From: Youngiibacter multivorans
GTDB lineage: Bacteria > Bacillota > Clostridia > Clostridiales > Clostridiaceae
Direction: 5' to 3'
Assembly: GCF_017873395.1 (NCBI RefSeq)
Contig: NZ_JAGGKC010000042.1
Coordinates: 1 to 17,170 of the forward strand
Length of the DNA: 17,170 nucleotides
In this document: one piece after another, positions 6,385 through 13,686 of the stretch
Layout of the letters: every line of letters starts with the position of its first letter
Position numbering within the stretch: position 1 is the first letter of the stretch
Translations under genes and position numbers: made by a program
Notes under the pieces: generated by a model
The model's database searches: none
What the model was told of the DNA's origin: nothing
Seen by the model: only the letters and a program-made list of their open reading frames with translations

Positions 6385-7041
6385 TTAGCCTATCTCATAT
6401 TTCTTCATCTTGTAGTAAAGGGTGTTTCTCCCTATACCAAGAGTCCTTGCCATTTTTGAGATATTCCATTTGAGAGCTTCACCTGCATTGATTATGGCGA
6501 ACTTCTCATATTCCTCGAGGGTTATCGGTGCATCTTTGGCAAGGTTATCCCTTGAATGAAGTGTCGCCTTGTCGAATCCCTGAGCCTTGAGATATGCATC
6601 ATTAAGTGTCGTATCAGCTATCTCCCCGATCCTCTCAACAAGGTCATCCTCATTGAGTTCAGTATAGAAGAAGACAACTATCCCCTTCATATAGCCTGCA
6701 GAAAATACAGGAACTGCGCATGCGATGGCGCCGGAGTTCAATCTCCTCGTTATCGGCTTCCTTCTGTCCCTGGCTTCTTTTGAAATACACCCAAGCAGCG
6801 TATTCTCAGACAGCTTCTGGTTAACCCTGGTGTCCCTGATTATTGGAAGTCTTGTTATGTCCTTCTTCTCCTCATGCGTTATCCTCAGGTCTTCTGATAC
6901 GATGAAGGTGGCATTGCATTTCATGGGAATAAAGCCCTCAGGATCGACCTCTTCGAGAAGACTCTCGAGTTCAGATTCCCTCAGACCATGATATGTGTCG
7001 GAATTGTTAATTCCAAAACTAGTCCTGTTTGCTGCATCCAT
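6385..7041 (-). CDS. short Fis-type helix-turn-helix regulator without AAA+ domain
   Basis: About 218 residues. The C-terminal 35-40 residues (INAGEALKWNISKMARTLGIGRNTLYYKMKKY) form the Fis-type HTH_8 DNA-binding motif usually found at the end of sigma-54 activators of the AcoR/PrpR type. The N-terminal 160 residues look like a compact GAF/PAS-like sensory domain with alternating strands (GAIACAVPVFSAGYMKGIVV). The AAA+ ATPase that normally lies between them, with its GAFTGA loop and Walker motifs, is absent. The protein would therefore bind DNA and sense a ligand but not drive sigma-54 melting. ATG 7041 has GGTGG five bases before it; GTG 7050 with AAGG upstream is an equal alternative. A good sigma-A-type promoter lies at 7070-7098. 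The ligand and targets are unknown. Confidence 0.72.
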   Translation of the reverse strand: MDAANRTSFGINNSDTYHGLRESELESLLEEVDPEGFIPMKCNATFIVSEDLRITHEEKKDITRLPIIRDTRVNQKLSENTLLGCISKEARDRRKPITRRLNSGAIACAVPVFSAGYMKGIVVFFYTELNEDDLVERIGEIADTTLNDAYLKAQGFDKATLHSRDNLAKDAPITLEEYEKFAIINAGEALKWNISKMARTLGIGRNTLYYKMKKYEIG

Positions 7042-7069
7042 TAAGTCCACCAACTTTCCTTATATATTG

Positions 7070-7098
7070 ATAATATATTAACGAAAGTTAGTTTTCAA
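7070..7098 (-). promoter_or_regulatory. promoter of the Fis-HTH regulator gene
   Basis: TTGAAA (7093-7098) and TATTAT (7070-7075) on the minus strand are 17 bp apart. The start codon lies about 30 bp further on, giving a short leader. Confidence 0.6.
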
Positions 7099-7290
7099 GT
7101 TAATTTATGGCAAAAGTCAATAATTACCACGATTACAGAAATAGGATAAAATAATGGGCAAATCTTCATTTACAAGGATTTCTGTTGTGAAATCCATTTT
7201 CAATAAAGGTCTGCCCACTTAAAAGTGTACTAAATTCGGTAAAAACTGCCAATTGTTGATACAGTCTTCATGTGTATGGATTGTTCATTT
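7099..7290. other. intergenic region downstream of the HAD phosphatase gene
   Basis: No gene is seen. GGATTTC and GAAATCC (7176-7195) form a 7-bp hairpin with a six-base loop followed by ATTTT on the plus strand. GGGCA near 7156 and TGCCC near 7212 flank it and could extend the fold. Confidence 0.45.
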
Positions 7291-8091
7291 TCAGCCCAGA
7301 CTGGATGAAACAAGCCCCAGGCTCACCAGAGCCTTGAGTACACCCTCCTTGTCCACATCCTCTGTTATGTGGTCAGCCTCTTCCTTCAGAATGTCGCAGG
7401 CATTCCCCATGGCTATGCTTACATCTACCACGCTGAAAAGAGTCCTGTCATTCATTCCGTCACCGAAGGCGTATGTCTCATGGTCCTCACCGAAGTGCCT
7501 TCTGACAGCAAGTGCCCCTTCAGCCTTGGAGCTTGAGGTGAACAGTACGTCGTAAGCCCTGTAGCCTGTCTGCCTGATGAATGTGAATTCGCGAAGGAAC
7601 TCCCTAGCCTTCTGCTCTTGCTCCTTGGTATCTATGAACATGATGAACATGTTTATGCCCTGGTAGTCTCTTACCCTCGCGTCTTTGGCATACTTCTGCG
7701 GCATCTTCGCCATTGCAACATATTCCATGAGTTCCTTGTTTCCCAGATGGCTGTAGTATGCATACCTTTGAGTTTCAGCAACGTACATGATCTGGTTGGC
7801 ATCAAGGAAATCAAGCACCTCTGTAAGCCTTTCTCCGGTCAGGCTGACATTGTGGACTATCTCGCCATCTATCTCGGCATATGCTCCGTTGGAGGTCACG
7901 TATCCGTCCACAGGAAGGTTCCGAATATGGTCGTCCATTATAGAAAGCGCTCTTCCTGAGCAGAGGACAACCTTTCCGCCCTTCTGCCTTATCTCTTCAA
8001 TTGCCTTTATCGTGGCATCAGATACCTTATCCTTGCCTATCCTGTATTCCACCAATGTTCCGTCAATATCAAGAAATACTATCTTCTTCAA
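7291..8091 (-). CDS. Cof-type HAD-IIB family phosphatase
   Basis: Haloacid dehalogenase-superfamily hydrolase, about 266 residues, probably a phosphatase acting on a sugar phosphate or cofactor phosphate. Motif I is DIDGT with nucleophile Asp8 and acid/base Asp10, motif II is the Ser of LCSGRA (about 45), motif III is Lys189 (SSKAEGALA), and motif IV is GDGMND at about 210-215, which binds Mg2+. The insert between motifs II and III is the size of a C2B cap. The TTG at 8091 is preferred because GGAG lies seven bases upstream and the protein then begins MKKIVFLDIDG as is usual for the family; the ATG at 8136 has no ribosome binding site. Substrates of these enzymes are rarely predictable. Confidence 0.88.
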   Translation of the reverse strand: MKKIVFLDIDGTLVEYRIGKDKVSDATIKAIEEIRQKGGKVVLCSGRALSIMDDHIRNLPVDGYVTSNGAYAEIDGEIVHNVSLTGERLTEVLDFLDANQIMYVAETQRYAYYSHLGNKELMEYVAMAKMPQKYAKDARVRDYQGINMFIMFIDTKEQEQKAREFLREFTFIRQTGYRAYDVLFTSSSKAEGALAVRRHFGEDHETYAFGDGMNDRTLFSVVDVSIAMGNACDILKEEADHITEDVDKEGVLKALVSLGLVSSSLG

Positions 8092-8397
8092 ATCATCAAC
8101 TCCAAAAATCTTCTCTGTCCATTCTACCACGGGCATGGTGATTCAGGTCAATATTGTGTCCAACTAACATAGAAATGTCCAGAGGTCATTACTATGAGCA
8201 ATATGATCATAATTGCTCCTTGCCCGGCTTAGTGCGCTACAGGTACCTCGAGTATTTTCATCTTGATTGAATAGCTTCCCATAATCCCTTATTCGACTTG
8301 TATAGAATTGAATATTTTACCGGTGATTTCTGAAATTGCTGTGATATAATACATTGGTAGGTATAAAGATGCAAAACCAAGGAAGGCGGTCAGTCTC
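8092..8397. other. divergent intergenic region between HAD and DUF554 genes
   Basis: No gene is seen. It holds the start region of the HAD gene on one side and the DUF554 promoter (8342-8350) and ribosome binding site (GGAAGG near 8381) on the other. No clear promoter was found for the HAD gene. Confidence 0.5.
8342..8350 (+). promoter_or_regulatory. extended -10 promoter of the DUF554 gene
   Basis: TGATATAAT is a consensus extended -10 about 48 bp before the start codon. The -35 region 17 bp upstream (GGTGAT) is weak, as is common with extended -10 elements. Confidence 0.6.
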
Positions 8398-9093
8398 ATG
8401 ATGCTAGGAAACTTCGTCAACGTAGCGGCGATATTAGGCGGAAGCCTGTTAGGATTCATATTCAAGAAAAAGATAAATAAGAATACTTCAGCAAGCGTAT
8501 TTCGGGTCCTCGGACTTTGTGTGATCTATATTGGGATTGCAGGAGTGCTTGAGACCAAGAATCCGCTTCTTCTCATAGTCTCAATGGCCATAGGCACAGT
8601 TGTCGGAGAAACGCTGGATATTGAGGGCTTCCTGGAAAGGATGTCCCAGAGGCTTGAGACGATGCTTAAAGCCGATGAAGGAAGCGGCCTCAAGGAAGGT
8701 TTCCTGACTGCTACACTCCTCTTCTGCGTGGGATCCATGGCAATCATAGGACCTATAGAGTCAGCGCTTACAGGAGACCATACAACGCTTTTTGCAAAAT
8801 CCGTTCTGGACGGAATATCATCCATAGTATTTGCAGGAACGATCGGTGCAGCTGGAGTCATGCTCTCAACTCTCCCACTGTTCACATACCAGGGCTCCAT
8901 AGCGATATTTGCAGGCATACTGAAGCCATTCATGACCCCTGATCTTATTACTGCACTCGCTTCCACTGGATCACTCATGATCCTGGGGCTTGGTCTGAAC
9001 ATGGTGCTGGATGCGAAGCTTAAGATCTCAAACATGCTGCCATCCCTTCTGGTACCTGTAATCTATTTCTCAGCATTGGCCCTGATAGCTTAG
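8398..9093 (+). CDS. DUF554 family membrane protein
   Basis: A polytopic membrane protein of 231 residues in the DUF554 (YdfK-like) family, whose function is not established. About seven to eight hydrophobic segments are visible, near residues 4-22, 35-50, 55-70, 100-118, 135-158, 163-177, 190-208 and 212-230. A more polar stretch rich in Glu and Lys (about 73-98) lies between the third and fourth. The motifs MAIGTVVGETLDIE, FCVGSMAIIGPIESALTGDH and the closing hydrophobic helices are typical of the family. Start is one of two adjacent ATGs (8398 or 8401), with GGAAGGCGG upstream. It stands alone, between a divergent HAD gene and a terminator shared with the convergent esterase gene. Confidence 0.85.
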   Translation: MMLGNFVNVAAILGGSLLGFIFKKKINKNTSASVFRVLGLCVIYIGIAGVLETKNPLLLIVSMAIGTVVGETLDIEGFLERMSQRLETMLKADEGSGLKEGFLTATLLFCVGSMAIIGPIESALTGDHTTLFAKSVLDGISSIVFAGTIGAAGVMLSTLPLFTYQGSIAIFAGILKPFMTPDLITALASTGSLMILGLGLNMVLDAKLKISNMLPSLLVPVIYFSALALIA

Positions 9094-9143
9094 ATTAAGA
9101 CTGCTGGATCGAATACACTTATTATGATAAATGAAAAATCAAT

Positions 9144-9184
9144 AATGCCAGCTGGAAGCTTTTCATAAGCTTCCAGCTGGCATT
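9144..9184. terminator. bidirectional intrinsic terminator
   Basis: An 18-bp perfect stem (9144-9161 with 9167-9184) closes on a five-base loop TTCAT. T-rich tails lie on both sides (TTTT to the right, TGATTTTT on the minus strand), serving the convergent DUF554 and esterase genes. Confidence 0.9.
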
Positions 9185-9193
9185 TTAATTGTC

Positions 9194-9946
9194 CTAAACC
9201 ATTCCCCTGTATTCCAGAAGCCTTTCAAGAAAGTATACTATCTGGACTCTCCACCATGGCCAGTCATGTGCCACTTCGTATCCCCAGAAATCAACCCATG
9301 CAGGTATGTTCTTTTCCCTGAATATGTCTCCGATCAGTCTGGTATCCCTTATGGATTCTGCCTCAAAAGCACCCTGCCCGACACATACTATGATGTCTCC
9401 GTTCCTGTACCTGTCGAGATAATATGAGTCATCGATGTTCTTCAGGTAATCTACCGGCGAATTGATGTACACGTTGTAGCCGAAGTCTTCTCCAACGAAG
9501 AACCTTGCATCGTAGATACCGCTCAGGGCAATGGTAGCATCGAACACATCCGGATGTCTGAGGTAGATGTTAAGTGCATGGAATGCACCCATGCTGGAGC
9601 CGTGGGCGATGAATCCGCCGTACCAGCCAGTCTGTTCCTTGATGAGAGGCACAAGCTCCTCTACTATGAAAAGGTCGTATTGGTTATGGCGCTTTGCCCG
9701 CTCTTCGCTTGGCAGTCCATAATTATACCAGCTTTCAGAGTCGACTGAATCAGGTGTGAATACTCTGACAAGTCCTCTGTCTATGAGATGTGCTATGGCA
9801 TCTATCATCTTGAAGTCCTCGAACTCATAGAACCTGCCCCCTGATGACGGGAATACTATCATCGGCTTCCCGGCATGTCCGTAGCTCTTGAATTCGATGT
9901 CCCTGTTAAGGTTCCTTGAGTAGATTTTCTGATAACTTATCTGCAT
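9194..9946 (-). CDS. alpha/beta hydrolase, esterase family (COG4947-like)
   Basis: A 250-residue cytoplasmic alpha/beta hydrolase with the nucleophile elbow GSSMG (Ser118), an oxyanion-region strand MIVFPSSGGRFYEFED, and a C-terminal His in EVAHDWPWW that would complete the triad; an Asp such as that in YRNGDIIVCVGQG or nearby could be the acid. No signal peptide is seen. The ATG at 9946 has AAGGAGG seven bases upstream. It follows an ATP-grasp ligase gene after 40 bp on the same strand and no terminator lies between, so the two form an operon. In this esterase family the physiological substrate is unknown. The pairing suggests that the hydrolase acts on a product or precursor of the ligase, which is inference. 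Confidence 0.85.
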   Translation of the reverse strand: MQISYQKIYSRNLNRDIEFKSYGHAGKPMIVFPSSGGRFYEFEDFKMIDAIAHLIDRGLVRVFTPDSVDSESWYNYGLPSEERAKRHNQYDLFIVEELVPLIKEQTGWYGGFIAHGSSMGAFHALNIYLRHPDVFDATIALSGIYDARFFVGEDFGYNVYINSPVDYLKNIDDSYYLDRYRNGDIIVCVGQGAFEAESIRDTRLIGDIFREKNIPAWVDFWGYEVAHDWPWWRVQIVYFLERLLEYRGMV

Positions 9947-9986
9947 GTTTAGCCCTCCTTGGTTCCCTTAAGTCATTTTTCTTTTG

Positions 9987-11147
9987 CTATTTCTTTTCAA
10001 GGATGAACTTCACCCTTTCCCTCAGATCCTCGAATTCCTCGACCCTGAATATGAAAGCATAATCGCCAAGTGCCTTGGACAGTATCTTCGGTATCTCTCC
10101 ATGGTAGAGTATTCCGGTATTGTACCTGTATACCACCTCATCAACTGAATTCCTGTAATTGGCTGAAAGCTTCCTGCCTGTATAGACACAGTAGTATTTC
10201 CCAAGAAGGTTCGCATCATATTTGTTTCTTGCCACCACCTGAGCATACTGCCTGTACATGTCGACGTCATTGGCGAAGTTCCATATGTCCACAGAGTAGC
10301 CTCCAGGCGGTCTGATGTTGACCTCCAGCGCTACAAGCTCTCCAAGCTTTGTCCTGAAGAATTCAATATGAAAGAACCTCTCTTTAAGGCCGAAGGCTGC
10401 TACAGCCTTTCTTCCCATTTCTTCAAGGTCATCAGGAATATTCTTCTGGGAATAATAGAAAATATCAAGGTCAGAATTAACTACATCCATTATGCCGTTG
10501 CTGAATATGAAGCTCGAAGAGAATACCACATCACCATCCTGGTCTACAAGGCCATCATAGCTGTGTATGTCACCTTCGATATACTCCTCAAGGATATATT
10601 CTTTTCCTAACCTGGTGCTGAAGAAGTCTGCAACATCCCTGTCGCTTACAAGAAGCATAGTATCCTGAGCCCCAACTCCCATGTCAGGCTTTACCACTAC
10701 TGGGTAGCCATATTCGGAAACCAGGACCATAGCTTCCTCTTCGTCTTTCACAACAGCGCCTCTTGCTACCGGAATGCCGCATGACCTGAAGACTTCCTTC
10801 ATCTTGGACTTGTACTTCATCTTGTCCATATCGTTAATCTTAAGCCCATGAACATTGAAGTCAGTGCGCAGCCTTGCATCCTGCATCAGCCAGTGCTCAT
10901 TGTGGGACTCGATCCTGTCGATCTTCCCATACTTGTGCGTGAAGTACCCCATGGCCTTCAGCATTTCATCATAGTTTTCCATATTCTCTACCCTGTAATA
11001 TTCCGTCAGGGTTTTCTTAAGGTCGCTGTTCAATTCGTCATATTTATCCTGTCCAAGTCCCAGAACATTAACGCCCTCTGCCTTCAGCCTTACGGCGAAG
11101 TTTGAATAGCCCCTCGGGAAATTGGGTGATATGAAAACATAGTTCAT
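9987..11147 (-). CDS. ATP-grasp family ligase
   Basis: A 386-residue ATP-grasp enzyme, expected to join a carboxylate to an amine or thiol through an acyl-phosphate. The N-terminal preATP-grasp part (1-110) starts with MNYVFISPNFPRGYSNFAV. The ATP-binding lobes follow with Lys153 (VVVKPDMGVGAQD), Glu187-Glu188 (YILEEYIEGD) and the Mg2+-binding set Glu262, Glu275 and Asn277 (HIEFF, ALEVNIRPPGG). A C-terminal region of about 90 residues completes it. ATG 11147 is preceded by GGCGGGA; a GTG/other start at 11186 would add 13 residues that do not look like the family. It leads an operon with an esterase-like hydrolase. Substrates cannot be named; peptide-like or amide metabolite synthesis is a guess. 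Confidence 0.85.
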   Translation of the reverse strand: MNYVFISPNFPRGYSNFAVRLKAEGVNVLGLGQDKYDELNSDLKKTLTEYYRVENMENYDEMLKAMGYFTHKYGKIDRIESHNEHWLMQDARLRTDFNVHGLKINDMDKMKYKSKMKEVFRSCGIPVARGAVVKDEEEAMVLVSEYGYPVVVKPDMGVGAQDTMLLVSDRDVADFFSTRLGKEYILEEYIEGDIHSYDGLVDQDGDVVFSSSFIFSNGIMDVVNSDLDIFYYSQKNIPDDLEEMGRKAVAAFGLKERFFHIEFFRTKLGELVALEVNIRPPGGYSVDIWNFANDVDMYRQYAQVVARNKYDANLLGKYYCVYTGRKLSANYRNSVDEVVYRYNTGILYHGEIPKILSKALGDYAFIFRVEEFEDLRERVKFILEKK

Positions 11148-11212
11148 TTTTAATCCCGCCTTCCGATATTTGCCCGCCTGCAACACGCCTGCCAGACAAC
11201 TGAATTTTCTTA

Positions 11213-11221
11213 ATTATAGCA
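11213..11221 (-). promoter_or_regulatory. extended -10 promoter of the ATP-grasp/esterase operon
   Basis: TGCTATAAT on the minus strand is a consensus extended -10 about 65 bp before the ligase start. No convincing -35 element is seen. Confidence 0.6.
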
Positions 11222-11660
11222 CGATTCAGGTCCAAACGACATAAAAAGCAGCGCCTCAATCGCTTCCCACATAGCCCGTGAACTTCATCAGTGGGAAATA
11301 TAACTAAATTCCAGTAATCCACTGCTTCCACCGGAGAAGAAAACTAATGGCGAAATGATTGAGGATATGAATGGATGTGCACAATTGTAAAAGATTTAAG
11401 CATGATAGATATTTGTCAACCAGAAGAGTAAAATTATTAATATAGAAGTGATGAATAAGTGAAGTTTGCGTTATAACCTGAGTAATTCGAAAGCATCTCC
11501 TTTTTCTGTTTTCGCATTGTTTACTTTACGGTTTCTAAATTGGACACTGATTTGCTTTCCATGCAGCTGCAGCTATTAGAGGTTGTTTACTCAGGATGTT
11601 GCCGATTCTGACAGCAGCTTTGCTTTAGAGAACTGTTAAAAGATCTTAAGGAGAATTGTC
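11222..11660. other. divergent intergenic region upstream of the nitroreductase gene
   Basis: No protein-coding frame with a plausible start and ribosome binding site is seen in this 440-bp gap. TTGTCA near 11415 followed by an AT-rich stretch is a weak promoter candidate far from the gene. AAGGAGA just before 11661 is the nitroreductase ribosome binding site. The long leader is not explained. Confidence 0.45.
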
Positions 11661-12329
11661 ATGGAGATTATGGAAACAATGAAATCACGACATTCTGTAA
11701 GGGCATTCAATGACAGAAAAATCGATTCGGAAACCGCAGGCATTCTTCAATCATTCATAAGCAAATGCAACGAGGAAAGCGGACTTGATTTTAAGATGGT
11801 GCTTGAAGAACCGAACGCACTCGACTGCTTCAAGTCACACCTCAGGAAATTCAGCAATGCGAAAAACTATGTAGTGCTTATCGGAAAAAAGGCTGATGAT
11901 CTTGCTGAAAAGGTAGGCTACTATGGCGAGAAGGTTGTCCTGAAAGCAACTGAGCTGAGGCTTGGTACCTGCTGGGTTGTAAACACTTACAGCAAGAAGA
12001 AATGTGAGTATGAATTAAAGGAAAACGAAAAGCTGGTAGGTATTATCGTATTTGGCTATTCAGATACGCATGGGGTTCCTCATGATATGAAATCAGTTGA
12101 AGAGCTGAGCAGGGTAAACGGAGACATGCCCGATTGGTTCCGCCGCGGCATGGAGGCAGCCAGGTATGCTCCTACCTCCTTCAATCAGCAAAAGTTCCTG
12201 TTCACTTTGGATGGAAATAAGGTATCAGCAAAGGCTGGGATAGGAATAGGTGCAAAAATCGACCTCGGAATTGCCAAATGTCATTTTGACCTTTGTGCTG
12301 GCGATAGAGACTGGAAATGGATTAATTGA
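11661..12329 (+). CDS. TM1586-like nitroreductase family protein
   Basis: A 222-residue flavoprotein-type reductase. The N-terminus MEIMETMKSRHSVRAFNDRKI carries the Arg-Ser/Ser-Val-Arg pattern that binds FMN in nitroreductases. GYYGEKVVLKATELRLGTCWV corresponds to the central helix and strand of the fold. The C-terminal part has a second pattern (MEAARYAPTSFNQQKFLF) close to the one expected in a normal N-terminal half, which fits the TM1586-type putative nitroreductases that fold two half-repeats within one chain. The ATG at 11661 follows AAGGAGA. It is monocistronic, ending before a strong terminator. The natural substrate is unknown. Confidence 0.85.
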   Translation: MEIMETMKSRHSVRAFNDRKIDSETAGILQSFISKCNEESGLDFKMVLEEPNALDCFKSHLRKFSNAKNYVVLIGKKADDLAEKVGYYGEKVVLKATELRLGTCWVVNTYSKKKCEYELKENEKLVGIIVFGYSDTHGVPHDMKSVEELSRVNGDMPDWFRRGMEAARYAPTSFNQQKFLFTLDGNKVSAKAGIGIGAKIDLGIAKCHFDLCAGDRDWKWIN

Positions 12330-12376
12330 ATACGCAAAATGATTCTCTATCACCAGCAAGTATTGGGCATAATAAG

Positions 12377-12410
12377 ACCGGACCTGGCAATTTCTGTTGC
12401 CAGGTCCGGT
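12377..12410. terminator. intrinsic terminator after the nitroreductase gene
   Basis: A perfect 14-bp stem (ACCGGACCTGGCAA with its complement) closes on the loop TTTCTG and is followed by TTTT on the plus strand. On the minus strand the tail is TCTTATTAT, so it may also stop the convergent lipoprotein gene. Confidence 0.88.
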
Positions 12411-12429
12411 TTTCATCATAATTTGTAAT

Positions 12430-13512
12430 TTATGGTTCAATCACCTTGCTGTAGTCAACCTTCAGATACTCATCCTCATCTAGCAGTATATGCCCAGATT
12501 CATACGTCTTGTCATCAACTGTAAGCATTACCCTTGTCTCTCCATAGAAGTCTCCAAAGGTGTTAGTGACACTCTGCAGTATCATCGCTTCAAACTCAGA
12601 TCCGGCATTCATCTCTGTTACGAATTCCTTCGAAAGGTCGATATATACCATGCCGTCATCATTTAAGTAAAGGCTGTTTATCTTGGTGTTGGCGCTGAGT
12701 ATGTTGGAGTTCTTCTCTGTTCCAACTGCCTTATAGACATCCTGGAGTATTATCCTTGTTATGCTGTTGGTCTTGAAGGTTACTTCCTTGTTGACCCTAA
12801 TAAGCTTTGCATCAGAATTTGTGACATAGAATGTCATTAGCCTTGAATAAGGCTTGTTCTTCGTGACTGTCTTAAGGCTTGATGAAACCTCGTCAGTTCC
12901 CGGATTGTACACCATCTTTACCAGTCCAACGCCCTTAACATAGTAGTTTATAGTATCTCCGGTAGCTCCATCTATAGTTACCTCAACTGCCTTGTATTCA
13001 CCGTATGGAACCTTCACTACTACATCGATTCCTGTTATTGTGCTCTTGCTGCCGTCAGGCATCATCCAGGTCGTACCCTTCGCAATTGGCGCCTTCAGCA
13101 GTATCTCAGGCTTTCCTGAATCCTTCTTGATGAAGCTTTCCCTGAAGTATGTCTCGCCTCTTGAATAAACAATCTTCACTTCGTTGTCATCAGCTTCGAT
13201 AATCTTCACTATTTCTGTTCCGCCGTTGTTGTCCCTTATCTGTATCCTGTTGCCGTCAATGTAGTCGACTGTCCTCGTAAATGTTGCGTATTCGTTGCCC
13301 ATCCCTTCAAAAATATATTCCACATCGCCTTCGAATGGGAAGTAGTCCTTAACAGAAACAGCCTCTGGTGTTTCCGACGTCGATGGCACAGATGGCGTCG
13401 TAGGAGTCGCAGGCGTAGTCGGATCTACGGTAGGCGTTGCAGGCTTTGCACCGCATGCGAACAGAAGCGTAAGCGCTGCCACCATTCCCACTGTCCTTAT
13501 AATCTTTTTCAT
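12430..13512 (-). CDS. lipoprotein with GerMN-like C-terminal domain
   Basis: A 360-residue exported lipoprotein. The N-terminus MKKIIRTVGMVAALTLLFACG is a lipoprotein signal peptide with lipobox LFAC and lipidated Cys20. A Thr/Pro-rich linker (about 22-50) follows, then a beta-rich domain of about 170 residues (YFPFEGDVEYIFEGMGNEYA onward). The last 130 residues (RLMTFYVTNSDAKLIRVNKE to the end) resemble the GerMN domain seen in sporulation and germination lipoproteins such as GerM, including LYLNDDGMVYIDLSKEF. The ATG at 13512 has AGAGGGG eight bases upstream. It lies downstream of the adhesin gene on the same strand, beyond a hairpin, and may be separately transcribed. Outside sporulation, GerMN domains also occur in envelope proteins, so a spore role is not proven. 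Confidence 0.83.
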   Translation of the reverse strand: MKKIIRTVGMVAALTLLFACGAKPATPTVDPTTPATPTTPSVPSTSETPEAVSVKDYFPFEGDVEYIFEGMGNEYATFTRTVDYIDGNRIQIRDNNGGTEIVKIIEADDNEVKIVYSRGETYFRESFIKKDSGKPEILLKAPIAKGTTWMMPDGSKSTITGIDVVVKVPYGEYKAVEVTIDGATGDTINYYVKGVGLVKMVYNPGTDEVSSSLKTVTKNKPYSRLMTFYVTNSDAKLIRVNKEVTFKTNSITRIILQDVYKAVGTEKNSNILSANTKINSLYLNDDGMVYIDLSKEFVTEMNAGSEFEAMILQSVTNTFGDFYGETRVMLTVDDKTYESGHILLDEDEYLKVDYSKVIEP

Positions 13513-13650
13513 TTTCAGCACCCCTCTTATAGGTCCTTTTCTTTACCATAGAAATATTATGGCCTTGTTATGATTTAATTATAGGACATGGATACTTGTG
13601 AAGGTTACTAACAGTTAACAATTCGGTTCTATTTTCATTGCAATTTAAGA
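13513..13650. other. upstream region of the lipoprotein gene
   Basis: TATAAT on the minus strand at 13578-13583 is a good -10 about 65 bp before the start codon. A -35 element at the right distance is not convincing. Nothing else is recognised. Confidence 0.45.
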
Positions 13651-13670
13651 GGCCGCCTTTTCAGGCGGCC
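13651..13670 (-). terminator. hairpin downstream of the adhesin gene
   Basis: GGCCGCCT (13651-13658) pairs perfectly with AGGCGGCC (13663-13670) around a four-base loop. On the minus strand the tail is TCTTAAATT, a weak T-tract, so it may only partly separate the adhesin from the lipoprotein. Confidence 0.65.
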
Positions 13671-13686
13671 CCGGGATCTAAATCCG

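Noticed and set aside
8526..9035. 169-codon minus-strand frame opposite the DUF554 gene
   Set aside because: The plus-strand gene has clear membrane segments, promoter and ribosome binding site; the opposite frame has none of these.
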